A stretch of DNA of 64,000 nucleotides from Schumannella sp. 10F1B-5-1 (GTDB lineage: Bacteria; Actinomycetota; Actinomycetes; Actinomycetales; Microbacteriaceae): NCBI RefSeq assembly GCF_006517535.1, contig NZ_VHQH01000037.1, positions 95,532 through 159,531 of the forward strand, in the 5' to 3' direction. A model generated the notes under the pieces. The model ran no database searches. It saw nothing but the letters and a program-made list of their open reading frames with translations, and was not told the origin of the DNA. Made by a program: the position numbers and the translations under genes. Position 1 is the first letter of the stretch, and the number at the start of each line of letters is the position of its first letter. This document shows, in pieces, positions 16,478 to 24,906 of the stretch.

Positions 16478-16927
16478 ATGAGAACAGCTCCTGCGTCGAT
16501 CGCCCTGCTCCTGCTCCGCGTCGTGCTCGGCGTGGTCTTCATCGCCCACGGCTGGCAGAAGCTCGCCACCCAGGGCATCCAGGGAACCTCCGAGGGCTTC
16601 GCCCAGATGGGCGTCCCGCTGGCCGAGATCGCGGGCCCCGCCGTGATCGCCCTCGAGATCGGCGGCGGCGTGCTGCTGATCCTCGGCCTCGCCACTCGCG
16701 TCGTCGGCGCCCTGCTCGCGATCGACATGATCGTCGCGTGGGCGCTCGTGCACGCGGGCTCCGGATTCTTCGCGCAGGACGGCGGCTTCGAGTACGTGCT
16801 CGTGCTGACCGTGATCGGCGCCGCGCTCGCCGTGGCCGGCCCCGGCACGATCGCGCTCGACGCGGCCGTCGGCGGCGCCGTGCGGTCGCGCCGCACCCGC
16901 CGCGGACTCACACCGGCGCGCGCCTGA
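16478..16927 (+). CDS. DoxX family membrane protein
   Basis: A 149-residue membrane protein with four hydrophobic helices and the DoxX opening RVVLGVVFIAHGWQKLATQG, then ALEIGGGVLLILGLATR in helix two to three. DoxX proteins are linked to quinone/redox stress membrane complexes in mycobacteria, but their chemistry is not settled. The ATG at 16478 gives the standard N-terminus. It stands alone, with the gamma-carbonic anhydrase gene on the other strand downstream. Confidence 0.88.
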   Translation: MRTAPASIALLLLRVVLGVVFIAHGWQKLATQGIQGTSEGFAQMGVPLAEIAGPAVIALEIGGGVLLILGLATRVVGALLAIDMIVAWALVHAGSGFFAQDGGFEYVLVLTVIGAALAVAGPGTIALDAAVGGAVRSRRTRRGLTPARA

Positions 16928-16986
16928 CCCCGCTCCGACGGCGACGTCCCGTCGCCGGACCTCACGGCCTCAGCCCTCGATCGGGC

Positions 16987-17517
16987 TCACGACTCGATCG
17001 CGCTGAGGCCGCGATGCACGTCGGCCAGTCCGCGGTACTGCACGGCGTTGCGGGCGATGCGGTCGCGCATCCCCTCGTCGGTGATCTCGCCGCGCACCTT
17101 GGCCGGCACGCCCGCGGCGATGTGGTCGTCGGGCACCTCGTGTCCTTCCAGCAGCACCGCGCCGGCGGCGAGCAGTGCCCGCGCGCCGAGCTTCGACCCG
17201 CTGAGCAGCCGCGAGCCCATGCCGACCAGGGCGCCGTCGCCGATGGTCGTGCCGTGGATGATCGCCGCGTGCCCGATGCCGACGCCCGCGCCGATCACGG
17301 TCGGGTTGCCGAGATCGGTGTGCACGACCGAGTTGTCCTGGATGTTGCTGCCCTCGCCGAGGTCGATCCACTCCAGGTCGCCCCGCAGCACGGTGCCGTA
17401 CCAGACGCTCGCGTGCGCGGCGATGCGCACGCGGCCGATGATCGTGGCGTTCGGGGCGACGAATGCGGTCGGGTGGATCTCGGGGGTGTCGCCCTCGAAG
17501 GGCAGGATCAGCGCCAT
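16987..17517 (-). CDS. gamma-carbonic anhydrase family protein
   Basis: A 176-residue left-handed beta-helix protein made of hexapeptide repeats (for example VIGAGVGIGHAAIIHGTTIGDGALVGMG). The zinc-ligand histidines are seen in DNSVVHTD and GIGHAAIIHG, spaced as in gamma-class carbonic anhydrases such as YrdA/CaiE-like proteins. Catalysis is not proven for most bacterial members. Start ATG 17517 is supported by TAGGCT six bases upstream. Confidence 0.9.
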   Translation of the reverse strand: MALILPFEGDTPEIHPTAFVAPNATIIGRVRIAAHASVWYGTVLRGDLEWIDLGEGSNIQDNSVVHTDLGNPTVIGAGVGIGHAAIIHGTTIGDGALVGMGSRLLSGSKLGARALLAAGAVLLEGHEVPDDHIAAGVPAKVRGEITDEGMRDRIARNAVQYRGLADVHRGLSAIES

Positions 17518-17523
17518 GGGCCG

Positions 17524-17529
17524 AGCCTA
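17524..17529 (-). promoter_or_regulatory. leaderless -10 for gamma-carbonic anhydrase gene
   Basis: Minus-strand TAGGCT then cggccc then ATG 17517. Confidence 0.6.
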
Positions 17530-17595
17530 GGGCGGGCGATGCCGCTCCTGGAGCGGGCGATGCCGCGCGCGCCCGGCGCCATCATCCGCCCCGCG

Positions 17596-17601
17596 TAGAA
17601 T
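17596..17601 (+). promoter_or_regulatory. -10 element for ffh, near-leaderless
   Basis: TAGAAT ends nine bases before ATG 17611, so the transcript would begin at or within a few bases of the start codon. Confidence 0.5.
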
Positions 17602-17610
17602 CGGCGGATC

Positions 17611-19206
17611 ATGGCCGCTTTCGCCTCCCTCTCCGATCGCCTCACCGCGACCTTCCGCAACCTGCGCACCAAGGGCAAGCTCACGCCCGCCGACGTCGAC
17701 GGCACCGTGCGCGAGATCCGCCGCGCGCTGCTCGACGCCGACGTCGCGCTCGAGGTCGTGAAGCAGTTCACCGGCACGGTGCGCGAGCGCGCCCTCGGCG
17801 ACGAGGTCAACAAGGCGCTCAACCCGGCGCAGCAGGTCGTGCAGATCGTCAACGAGGAGCTCGTGGGCGTGCTCGGCGGGCAGCAGCGCCGCCTCGAGTT
17901 CGCGAAGCAGCCGCCGACCGTGATCATGCTCGCCGGCCTGCAGGGCGCCGGAAAGACGACGCTCGCCGGCAAGCTCGCGAAGCACCTCAAGAAGGAGGGG
18001 CACACGCCCCTGCTGGTCGCGAGCGACCTGCAGCGCCCCAACGCCGTGACCCAGCTGCAGGTCGTCGGCGAGCAGGCCGGCGTGCCGGTCTGGGCGCCCG
18101 AGCCGGGCAACGGCGTCGGCGACCCGGTGACGGTCGCCCGCGACGGCGTCGCCGAGGCGCGGCGCCGCCAGTTCGACACCGTGATCGTCGACACCGCCGG
18201 CCGCCTCGGCATCGACGCCGAGCTCATGAAGCAGGCCTCCGACATCCGCAAGGCCGTCGACCCCGACGAGGTGCTGTTCGTCATCGACGCGATGATCGGA
18301 CAGGATGCGGTGACGACCGCGCGCGCCTTCCAGGAGGGCGTCGACTTCACCGGCGTCGTGCTGTCGAAGCTCGACGGCGACGCCCGCGGTGGCGCCGCCC
18401 TCTCGGTCGCCTCGATCACCGGCCGACCGATCATGTTCGCCTCGACGGGGGAGGGACTCGACGACTTCGAGCCCTTCCACCCCGACCGCATGGCGAGCCG
18501 CATCCTCGACCTCGGTGACATCCTCAGCCTCATCGAGCAGGCCCAGCAGGCCTTCGACGAGGAGCAGGCGCGCGAGGTCGCCGAGAAGTTCGCGACCGAC
18601 AGCTTCACGCTCGACGACTTCCTCAAGCAGATGCAGCAGCTCAAGAACATGGGCTCGCTGAAGGGGATGCTCGGCATGCTGCCGGGCGCGCGCGGCATGC
18701 GCGAGCAGCTCGACAACTTCGACGAGCGCGAGATCACCCGCACCGAGGCGATCATCCAGTCGATGACGCTGAAGGAGCGCCAGCAGCCCAAGCTGCTCAA
18801 CGGCTCGCGCCGCCTGCGCATCGCCAAGGGATCGGGCACGACCGTCACCGAGGTCAACGCGCTCATGCAGCGCTTCGAGCAGGCCTCGAAGATGATGAAG
18901 ACCGTCGCCAAGGGCGGGATGCCGCAGGTGCCCGGCATGGGGCCCATCCCAGGCATGGGCGGCGGCCGCGCCTCGGCGAAGAAGGCCGCCCAGGCCAAGA
19001 AGAAGGGCGGCTCGAAGAGCGGCAATCCGGCGAAGCGCGCGGCCGAGAACGCGGCGATCGCCTCGGGCAAGCCGACCGGCCCCACGACCGCGGGCGGCTC
19101 GGGCTTCGGCCTCGGCGGCGGAGCCGGTGCCGGGGGCGCGGGCGGCGCGAACGGGCAGCCGAGCGACGACGACCTGGCGGCGCTGGGCAAGTTCCTCGGC
19201 CGCTGA
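17611..19206 (+). CDS. ffh: signal recognition particle protein Ffh
   Basis: A 531-residue SRP54 GTPase that binds signal sequences on the ribosome together with 4.5S RNA. An N domain is followed by a G domain with GLQGAGKTT near 109, DTAGRLGID near 193 and TKLDGDARGG near 253, then a Met-rich M domain (from about 300) with the RNA/signal-binding GSGTTVTEVNALMQRFEQ. The tail is extended and rich in Lys, Gly and Ala (residues about 435-531), common in actinobacteria. Its partner ftsY is at 12975. I found no SRP RNA gene nearby. Confidence 0.96.
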   Translation: MAAFASLSDRLTATFRNLRTKGKLTPADVDGTVREIRRALLDADVALEVVKQFTGTVRERALGDEVNKALNPAQQVVQIVNEELVGVLGGQQRRLEFAKQPPTVIMLAGLQGAGKTTLAGKLAKHLKKEGHTPLLVASDLQRPNAVTQLQVVGEQAGVPVWAPEPGNGVGDPVTVARDGVAEARRRQFDTVIVDTAGRLGIDAELMKQASDIRKAVDPDEVLFVIDAMIGQDAVTTARAFQEGVDFTGVVLSKLDGDARGGAALSVASITGRPIMFASTGEGLDDFEPFHPDRMASRILDLGDILSLIEQAQQAFDEEQAREVAEKFATDSFTLDDFLKQMQQLKNMGSLKGMLGMLPGARGMREQLDNFDEREITRTEAIIQSMTLKERQQPKLLNGSRRLRIAKGSGTTVTEVNALMQRFEQASKMMKTVAKGGMPQVPGMGPIPGMGGGRASAKKAAQAKKKGGSKSGNPAKRAAENAAIASGKPTGPTTAGGSGFGLGGGAGAGGAGGANGQPSDDDLAALGKFLGR

Positions 19207-19219
19207 GCGCGCCGCGGGC

Positions 19220-19240
19220 GCCTCGGCCCGGGGCCGAGGC
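19220..19240 (+). terminator. hairpin terminator after ffh
   Basis: A perfect 9-bp stem (GCCTCGGCC / GGCCGAGGC) with a 3-base loop starts 14 bases after the ffh stop. There is no T-run, as is usual for actinobacterial hairpin terminators. Confidence 0.65.
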
Positions 19241-19287
19241 GACCTGCTCTGAGGGGTGAACCGGGGGGAGTCCGGGATGCCACGGAA

Positions 19288-19303
19288 CCCGACAGGTGTC
19301 GGG
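19288..19303. promoter_or_regulatory. palindrome upstream of lipoprotein gene
   Basis: CCCGACA-GG-TGTCGGG is a perfect 7-bp inverted repeat, followed seven bases later by TAGTCT (19310-19315), a possible -10 for the lipoprotein gene. It could be an operator overlapping the -35 position. Confidence 0.35.
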
Positions 19304-19379
19304 GTGAGGTAGTCTCAGCTCGCCGGTGCGTCCTCATCGGCGATTCACAGCATCCCTCCGCCCGAAAGAGAACAGCTCC

Positions 19380-19940
19380 GTGCGCTCCCGCTCCCGCCTC
19401 CTGCTCGTCCCCACCCTCCTCGCCGCGGCCATCGCGCTCGCCGGCTGCTCGATCGGGGGCGGCTCGTCGGCCGACGACTCCGGCTCCTCGAAGTCCGACT
19501 CGAGCTCGTCGAAGGACGACGCCAGCCCCGCCGCCGACGACACCGCCGCCTCGGGCGGCTGCCCCGCGTCGATCACGACGGCGCTGAAGTCGCAGACCGA
19601 CTCCTCGACCACCACGGCCGAGGGCACCGTCGACGACCTCGCCTTCCCCGGCGACCCGGCGCTCGTCGCCGAGGCCTGCATCCTCACCGTCGACACCGGC
19701 GCCGGCACCTCGGTCATGGCCTTCGTGCCCGGCGAGGCCGACGCGGCCGCCGGCATCAGCGCGGCGATCGAGACCGCCGGCTTCACGGTGCTGACCTCCG
19801 ACGAGAACAGCACCTTCTACACGAAGGACAAGGAGAGCTGGATCGTCGCGACCAGCGCCGCCAGCAACCCGCTCTCGTCGGCTTTCGGCGACAAGTTCTC
19901 GGGGCCGATCATCACCGTGATGCACATCGTCACCACCTGA
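19380..19940 (+). CDS. hypothetical lipoprotein
   Basis: A 186-residue secreted lipoprotein. A basic start and hydrophobic segment end in the lipobox LAGC (Cys23), then comes a Ser/Asp/Lys linker of about 30 residues and a compact alpha/beta domain of about 130 residues beginning CPASITTALKSQ and containing a second cysteine (ACILTVD). The two cysteines may form a disulfide. GTG 19380 places the signal peptide correctly and follows GAAAGAGAAC; an upstream in-frame ATG would add a non-signal-like extension. Function unknown. Confidence 0.75.
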   Translation: MRSRSRLLLVPTLLAAAIALAGCSIGGGSSADDSGSSKSDSSSSKDDASPAADDTAASGGCPASITTALKSQTDSSTTTAEGTVDDLAFPGDPALVAEACILTVDTGAGTSVMAFVPGEADAAAGISAAIETAGFTVLTSDENSTFYTKDKESWIVATSAASNPLSSAFGDKFSGPIITVMHIVTT

Positions 19941-20010
19941 TCGGCTGCTGATCGCGCCATTCCTGCGAGGGGATGCCCGGCCCGCCCAGCGGTGCCGCGC
20001 ATCCCCTCGC

Positions 20011-20016
20011 TAGCGT
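20011..20016 (+). promoter_or_regulatory. leaderless -10 for LLM oxidoreductase
   Basis: TAGCGT then gtggcc then ATG 20023. This favours ATG 20023 over the in-frame GTG at 20017. Confidence 0.55.
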
Positions 20017-20022
20017 GTGGCC

Positions 20023-20817
20023 ATGACCACCAACCGCCCCGTTCGCATCGGCGTGCAGGTTCAGCCGCAGCACGCGCTCTACCCCGACATCCGCGACACC
20101 GTGCGCGCCCTCGAGGACCTCGGCGTCGACATCGTCTTCAACTGGGACCACTTCTATCCGCTGAGCGGCGAGCCCGAGGGCCTGCACTACGAGTCGTGGA
20201 CGATGCTCGCCGCGATCGCCGAGCAGACCGAACGCGTCGAGCTGGGCGCGCTCGTCAACTGCAACTCGTACCGCAACGCCGACCTGCAGGCCGACATGGC
20301 CCGCACGATCGACCACATCAGCGCCAAGAACGGCACCGGCCGTTTCATCTTCGGCACCGGCTCGGGCTGGTTCGAGAAGGACTACGACGAATACGGCTAC
20401 GAATTCGGCACCGTCGGCTCGCGCCTCGACGCCCTCGCCGAGTCGCTGCCGCGCATCGAGGCCCGCTGGGCGAAGCTCAACCCCGCGCCGACCCGCGAGA
20501 TCCCGGTGCTGATCGGCGGCGGCGGCGAGAAGAAGACCCTGCGCCTGGTCGCGAAGCACGCCGACATCTGGCACAGCTTCGCCGACCCCGAGACCCTGCA
20601 GCACAAGATCGGCGTGCTCAAGGAGTGGTGCGCCAAGGAGGGTCGCGACTTCGACGAGATCGAGCTCTCGAACGAGCAGCGCCAGAAGGACCTCGGCCTC
20701 GCCGACCAGCTGCACGAGGCGGGCGTGACCCTGTTCACGATCGGCATCGGCGGCCCCGACTACCCGCTCGAGCAGGTGCGCGACTGGGTGCGCTGGCGCG
20801 ACGAGCTGAACGGCTGA
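20023..20817 (+). CDS. LLM-class F420-dependent oxidoreductase
   Basis: A 264-residue luciferase-like TIM-barrel protein (VRIGVQVQPQHALYPDI..., then DIVFNWDHFYPLSGEP, TERVELGALVNCNSYRNADL and FGTGSGWFEKDYDEYG). Members use coenzyme F420, or less often FMN, to reduce or oxidise small organic molecules. The motif IPVLIGGGGEKKTLRLVAKHAD is characteristic of the actinobacterial F420 subgroup. It is a single gene; the substrate is unknown. The presence of F420 chemistry fits an actinobacterial host. Confidence 0.88.
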   Translation: MTTNRPVRIGVQVQPQHALYPDIRDTVRALEDLGVDIVFNWDHFYPLSGEPEGLHYESWTMLAAIAEQTERVELGALVNCNSYRNADLQADMARTIDHISAKNGTGRFIFGTGSGWFEKDYDEYGYEFGTVGSRLDALAESLPRIEARWAKLNPAPTREIPVLIGGGGEKKTLRLVAKHADIWHSFADPETLQHKIGVLKEWCAKEGRDFDEIELSNEQRQKDLGLADQLHEAGVTLFTIGIGGPDYPLEQVRDWVRWRDELNG

Positions 20818-20858
20818 CCCGGCCGGTCGCCGCCTCGTGCTGAGGTGAGCCCTCGGCG

Positions 20859-22001
20859 TCAGACCGTCGAGGGCTCGCCCGTCGCGAACTCCGCGACGAG
20901 CGCCGCGACCACCGCGCGGGTGTCGCCGCCGTGCGCCTCGGCGATGCGGCGCTGGCGCTGGTAGCTGGCGCCGCGATCCAGGATGAGCTGCACATCCGCC
21001 AGCTCGCCGGCGCAGTCGAGACGCTCGGCGATCGGCGCGAGCCGCTCGAGGGTCTCGGCCAGGTGCTCGGTCACGAGCCGCTCGTCGCCCGCGCGATTCA
21101 CGATGACGATCGCATCCAGGCCGTAGCGCGCCCCGCGCCACTTGTTCTCGCGCACGAACCACGGGGGCATCGACTCGAGGTCGCCGCCCGCGTCGAGCGT
21201 CTGCTCCGCCTCCTCGATCAGGCACTGGGCGAGCGCCGTCAGCGCGCCCACCTCGCGCAGGGTCGACAGCCCGTCGCAGAAGCGGATCTCGATCGTGCCC
21301 CACTTCGGCGAGGGCCGCAGATCCCAGCGCAGCTCGGAGTGGTCGTCGATCACCCCGACATGGGTGAGCTCGGCGACGATGCGCTCGTACTCCTCCCAGG
21401 CACCGAGCTGCGGCGGGAGCCCCGCGGTCGGCAGCTGCTGGAACATGAGCGCGCGGTTCGAGGCGTAGCCAGTGTCGATGCCCGTCCAGAAGGGGCTGGA
21501 TGCCGACAGTGCCTGGAAGTGCGGGTAGTAGGTGAGCAGGGCGTTGAGGATCGGCAGCACGCGCTCGCGGCGGTCGACGCCGACGTGCATGTGCACGCCC
21601 CAGATCAGCAGCTGGCGGCCCCAGTACTGCGTGCGGTCGATGAGCGTCTGGTAGCGCTCCTTGCCGGGCGTGACCTCCTGGTGCTGCCACAGCGCGAAGG
21701 GATGCGTGCCCGAGCACATCAGCTCGACGTCGAGCGCGCGGGCGGCGTCGAGCGCGGCACGTGACTCGCCCGCCAGATCGGCCACCGCATCCGCGACCCG
21801 GGCGTGCGGACCGCTGACCAGCTCGACCGTGTTCGTCAGGAACTCGCCCGTGGCGTGCGGGAAGGCGGAGTCGTCGCTGTCGAGCGCCGCGAGGATCGCG
21901 GGGGCGGCCCCGGAAAGGTCGCCGGTCGCGCGATCAATGCACTGCAGCTCCCACTCGATGCCGACGCTCGAGCGGGGCGAACCGGCGAAGGGGATGCCCA
22001 T
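20859..22001 (-). CDS. glutamate-cysteine ligase family 2 (YbdK-like carboxylate-amine ligase)
   Basis: A 380-residue ATP-grasp-unrelated GCS2 family ligase. Recognisable parts are VGIEWELQCID at the N-terminus, EFLTNTVELVSG, GVHMHVGV near 136, the WDLRPSPKWGTIEIRFCD segment near 228 and a C-terminal RGASYQRQRR. The family joins glutamate (or another acid) to cysteine or an amine using ATP; YbdK itself has weak gamma-glutamylcysteine synthetase activity. Actinobacteria mainly use mycothiol, so the physiological product is uncertain. ATG 22001 has CAGACT six bases upstream. Confidence 0.88.
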   Translation of the reverse strand: MGIPFAGSPRSSVGIEWELQCIDRATGDLSGAAPAILAALDSDDSAFPHATGEFLTNTVELVSGPHARVADAVADLAGESRAALDAARALDVELMCSGTHPFALWQHQEVTPGKERYQTLIDRTQYWGRQLLIWGVHMHVGVDRRERVLPILNALLTYYPHFQALSASSPFWTGIDTGYASNRALMFQQLPTAGLPPQLGAWEEYERIVAELTHVGVIDDHSELRWDLRPSPKWGTIEIRFCDGLSTLREVGALTALAQCLIEEAEQTLDAGGDLESMPPWFVRENKWRGARYGLDAIVIVNRAGDERLVTEHLAETLERLAPIAERLDCAGELADVQLILDRGASYQRQRRIAEAHGGDTRAVVAALVAEFATGEPSTV

Positions 22002-22007
22002 GGCCCG

Positions 22008-22013
22008 AGTCTG
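22008..22013 (-). promoter_or_regulatory. leaderless -10 for GCS2 ligase gene
   Basis: Minus-strand CAGACT then cgggcc then ATG 22001. Confidence 0.5.
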
Positions 22014-22069
22014 GCAGGAGACCGCGCGCGGATGGCGCTTCTGCGTCTTCGGATGTCGTCGGCTCTCCC

Positions 22070-22075
22070 TAGCGT
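22070..22075 (+). promoter_or_regulatory. leaderless -10 for EamA transporter
   Basis: TAGCGT then tctgct then GTG 22082; divergent from the GCS2 promoter 57 bases away. Confidence 0.55.
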
Positions 22076-22081
22076 TCTGCT

Positions 22082-23053
22082 GTGAGCACGAACGACGTCC
22101 CCTCCTCAGCCGGTATGCGCCGCGAGAAGCTGCTGCTCGGCGGCGCGATCATCTTCACGGTGCTCGCGTGGGCGAGCGCGTTCCTCGTGATCCGCGGCGT
22201 GGCCCCGCACATCCACCCCGGCGGCCTCGCCTTCGGCCGACTGCTGGTCGGCGCCGTCACGCTCGCCGTGCTGCTCGCGTTCTCGCGGCGCTGGGTGCGC
22301 CCCACCGGGCGCGAGTGGGCGCTGCTCGCCGGTTACGGCGTGCTCTGGTTCGGCCTCTACAACGTCGCCCTCAACACGGCCGAGACCACGCTCGACGCCG
22401 GCACGACCGCGATGATCGTCAACGTCGGCCCCATCCTCATCGCGCTCGGCGGCGGCCTCATCTTCCACGAGGGCATCTCCCGCTGGCTCGCGATCGGCTT
22501 CGTCGTCGCCTTCGCCGGCATCGTGCTGATCGGCATCGGCAGCGGGGCGCACTTCGGCGACCTGAGCGGGATGCTGTGGTGCCTGGTCGCGGCCGTCACC
22601 TACGCCGCGGGCGTGCTCACGCAGAAGCCGACGCTGCGACGGCTGCCGGGCATCCAGGTCACCCTGCTCGGCTGCCTGATCGGCGCCGTCGTGACGACGC
22701 CCTTCGCCGGGCAGCTGGTCTCCGGCGTCGAGGGCATCGCCGCGGGAGATGCGCCGCCCGCCGCGCTGGTGGGCATCGTGTACCTCGGCGTCGTGCCGAC
22801 GGCTCTCGCCTTCACGACCTGGGCCTATGCGCTCGGCCGCGTCCCGGCCAGCCGCCTTGGGATCAGCACCTACGTCGTGCCGCCGATCGCCGTGGTGCTC
22901 GGCTGGGTCGCCTTCGGCGAGGTGCCCGCGCCGCTCGCGCTCGCCGGTGGCGTGGTCTGCCTGGTGGGCGTCGCGCTGAGCCGTCGGCGCTCGCGCCCGG
23001 CGGTCGTCGTGGCGGAGCAGGCGCCCGTCTCCGAGGCGGCGCCCGGGCGCTGA
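22082..23053 (+). CDS. EamA/DMT-family transporter
   Basis: A 323-residue membrane protein with ten hydrophobic segments in two EamA halves (first half begins ILGGAIIFTVLAWASAF-like; second contains PGIQVTLLGCLIGAVV and the GEVPAPLALAGGVVCLVGV ending). The drug/metabolite superfamily exports amino acids, metabolites or drugs; the substrate cannot be read from sequence. A short charged tail follows the last helix. Start GTG 22082 is supported by a leaderless -10. Confidence 0.9.
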   Translation: MSTNDVPSSAGMRREKLLLGGAIIFTVLAWASAFLVIRGVAPHIHPGGLAFGRLLVGAVTLAVLLAFSRRWVRPTGREWALLAGYGVLWFGLYNVALNTAETTLDAGTTAMIVNVGPILIALGGGLIFHEGISRWLAIGFVVAFAGIVLIGIGSGAHFGDLSGMLWCLVAAVTYAAGVLTQKPTLRRLPGIQVTLLGCLIGAVVTTPFAGQLVSGVEGIAAGDAPPAALVGIVYLGVVPTALAFTTWAYALGRVPASRLGISTYVVPPIAVVLGWVAFGEVPAPLALAGGVVCLVGVALSRRRSRPAVVVAEQAPVSEAAPGR

Positions 23054-23087
23054 GCGCGAGCTCGCGTGGCGATCCCCGCCGCGGCGC

Positions 23088-23783
23088 TCAGCGCAGCACG
23101 CGACGCCGGTGCCGCGCGGGCGAGTGCCCGTAGCGGCGCCGGAACGCGTCGATGAACGCGGTCGGAGCGGAGTAGCCGACACGGGCGGCGACGCTCGTGA
23201 CGGGCACACCGCGCTCCAGCAGCGGCAGCGCCGCGCTCAGCCGTGCCGCGCTGCGCCACTGCGGGAACGTCATCCCCGTCTCGGCCCGGAAGCTGCGCTG
23301 CAGCGTCTTGGCGCTCGTGTGCACCAGGGCCGCCCACTCCTCGAGGCTGCGCGCCGAGTGCGGCTCGGTCAGCAGCGCCTCGGCGACCTGGCGGGCGCGG
23401 TCGTCGTGCGGCAGGCACAGCGCCGCGGCCGCGGTGATCAGGCTCGGCAGCAGCTCCCGCACCTGCGCGCGCACCGGCTCGGGGTCGCGGTGCTCGCTGA
23501 GGCCCGGCTGCAGCAGCTCGCGGCAGAGCCGGTCGAGCTCGGCCGTGCGACGCACGGGCGCGGTGCGGCGCACCAGGTCGGGCGCATCGACGATGCCGAT
23601 CGGGAGGGGGAACACGAGGCTGTCCTCGCGGGGGAGCACCTCGTGCTCGACCCCGGCCGGGATCCACAGCGCGGTCTCGGTGTCGACGCTCCAGGTGACG
23701 CCGTCGATGCGGATCGCGCTGCTCCCGCTCGCGACCCAGGTGAGCTCGTCGCCGTCGTGCACCGTGAGGGTCGTCGCCAGCAT
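23088..23783 (-). CDS. AraC-family transcriptional regulator
   Basis: A 231-residue regulator with an N-terminal cupin-like sensing half (residues 1-90, including GVEHEVLPREDSLVFPLP) and a C-terminal AraC DNA-binding domain with two helix-turn-helix units (SLEEWAALVHTSAKTLQRSFRAET and PVTSVAARVGYSAPTAFIDAFRRRYGHSP). A GGAGGAGG SD precedes ATG 23783. It is divergent from the siderophore-interacting protein gene, and the shared 152-bp gap holds an iron box, so it probably regulates the iron module, perhaps in response to a siderophore. Confidence 0.9.
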   Translation of the reverse strand: MLATTLTVHDGDELTWVASGSSAIRIDGVTWSVDTETALWIPAGVEHEVLPREDSLVFPLPIGIVDAPDLVRRTAPVRRTAELDRLCRELLQPGLSEHRDPEPVRAQVRELLPSLITAAAALCLPHDDRARQVAEALLTEPHSARSLEEWAALVHTSAKTLQRSFRAETGMTFPQWRSAARLSAALPLLERGVPVTSVAARVGYSAPTAFIDAFRRRYGHSPARHRRRVLR

Positions 23784-23894
23784 CCTGCCTCCTCCGCCTC
23801 GTCGGCGCCGTTCGTCCGTCGGTCTCGGGGCGTCGTCGGCCGAGTTCCGTCCAGTCAGCGGAGGGTCGCGTCCAGACAGCCGAGCTCCGCGATC

Positions 23895-23913
23895 TTAGGC
23901 GAGCCTAACCTGA
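23895..23913. promoter_or_regulatory. DtxR/IdeR iron box
   Basis: TTAGGCGAGCCTAACCTGA matches the 19-bp DtxR/IdeR consensus TTAGGTTAGSCTAACCTAA at 16 of 19 positions, including both core halves. It lies 23 bases before the GTG of the siderophore-interacting protein, where Fe(II)-loaded repressor would block transcription in iron-replete cells. Confidence 0.8.
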
Positions 23914-23935
23914 TCTCGACCCCGGGAGATGCTCT

Positions 23936-24793
23936 GTGACCCTGCCCTCGACCTCGCTGTCGGCCCTCGACCTCGCGCCGAGCCGCGCCGGCATCCGCAC
24001 CGTGACCCGGCCGCTGCGCCGCCGCGTGCTGACCGTCGTCGCCGTGCACGACATCAGCGCGAGCCTGGTGCGCGTCGTGCTGGCCGGCGAGGCGGTGGAT
24101 GAGACGACCCTCGCGCCGTTCGCGCCGGTCGACCACGTCAAGCTGTTCTTCCCGGATGCGCAGGGCGAGCTGCACCTGCCCGAGGTCGTCGACGACCGCC
24201 CGGCGCACCTCGACCGCACGCGCGCGATCTTCCGCGACTACACGGTGCGGGATGCCGATCCCGACGCGGGAACGCTCACGATCGACTTCGTGCGGCACGA
24301 CCACGGCCCCGCCGGGCGGTGGGCGATCGCGGCGCGACCCGGCGACGAGATCGGCGTGCTCGGGCCCCGCGGCTCGCACGTGTATCCCGACGGCCACGCC
24401 CGCTACGTGCTGGTCGCCGACGAGACGGCGATCCCGGCGCTCGCGCGCTGGCTCTCGGCACCGCTCGCCGAAGCCGAGGTGCACGCGGTCGCCGTCGTGG
24501 CGAGCGCCGACGACGTGCCCGAGCTGCCGTCCCCGCCGCTCGGTCAGCGCCGCAGCATCCAGGTCGTCACCGCACCCCAGTCGGAGCGAGCGGAGGCGCT
24601 CGCCGCCGCGGTGAAGGCGCTCGACCCCGCGCATCCCGACACCTTCTGGTGGATCGCCGGCGAGGCGGGATCGATCGCCCCGCTGCGACGGACGCTGCGC
24701 GACGCCGGCGTCGACCGCGGCCGACGCGACATCGACGGCTACTGGCGCGTCGGCGTCGCCAACCTCGACCACCACGTCGAGGACGACGACTGA
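23936..24793 (+). CDS. siderophore-interacting protein (ferric-siderophore reductase)
   Basis: A 285-residue cytosolic flavoprotein of the SIP/ViuB family. The N-terminal FAD-binding barrel contains FAPVDHVKLFFP and RDYTVRDADPDAGTLTIDFVRHDHGPAGRWA (the conserved FAD/phosphate region); the C-terminal NAD(P)H-like domain ends FWWIAGEAGSI and GYWRVGV. It reduces imported Fe(III)-siderophore to release Fe(II). GTG 23936 follows GGGAGATGCTCT. The iron box directly upstream argues for DtxR control. The ABC importer begins 113 bp downstream on the same strand. Confidence 0.92.
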   Translation: MTLPSTSLSALDLAPSRAGIRTVTRPLRRRVLTVVAVHDISASLVRVVLAGEAVDETTLAPFAPVDHVKLFFPDAQGELHLPEVVDDRPAHLDRTRAIFRDYTVRDADPDAGTLTIDFVRHDHGPAGRWAIAARPGDEIGVLGPRGSHVYPDGHARYVLVADETAIPALARWLSAPLAEAEVHAVAVVASADDVPELPSPPLGQRRSIQVVTAPQSERAEALAAAVKALDPAHPDTFWWIAGEAGSIAPLRRTLRDAGVDRGRRDIDGYWRVGVANLDHHVEDDD

Positions 24794-24906
24794 GCCGGTC
24801 CTGACGCCGCACCCGGCGGTCTCGGCTCGCCGCCGTGCCGCGACCGCGAGCGCCCGCATCCATCGCACCACTCCTGCAGCACCACCCCCACAGAACCGAG
24901 GTACCC

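Noticed and set aside
19207..19379. SRP (4.5S) RNA gene after ffh
   Set aside because: The gap holds a terminator and a short palindrome but no GGAAG...GCAA-type SRP domain.
17508..19925. 805-residue minus-strand frame opposite ffh
   Set aside because: Antisense shadow: the coding evidence on the plus strand (SRP GTPase motifs) is decisive.
20017..20019. GTG 20017 as start of the LLM oxidoreductase
   Set aside because: It falls in the six-base spacer between the -10 and ATG 20023.
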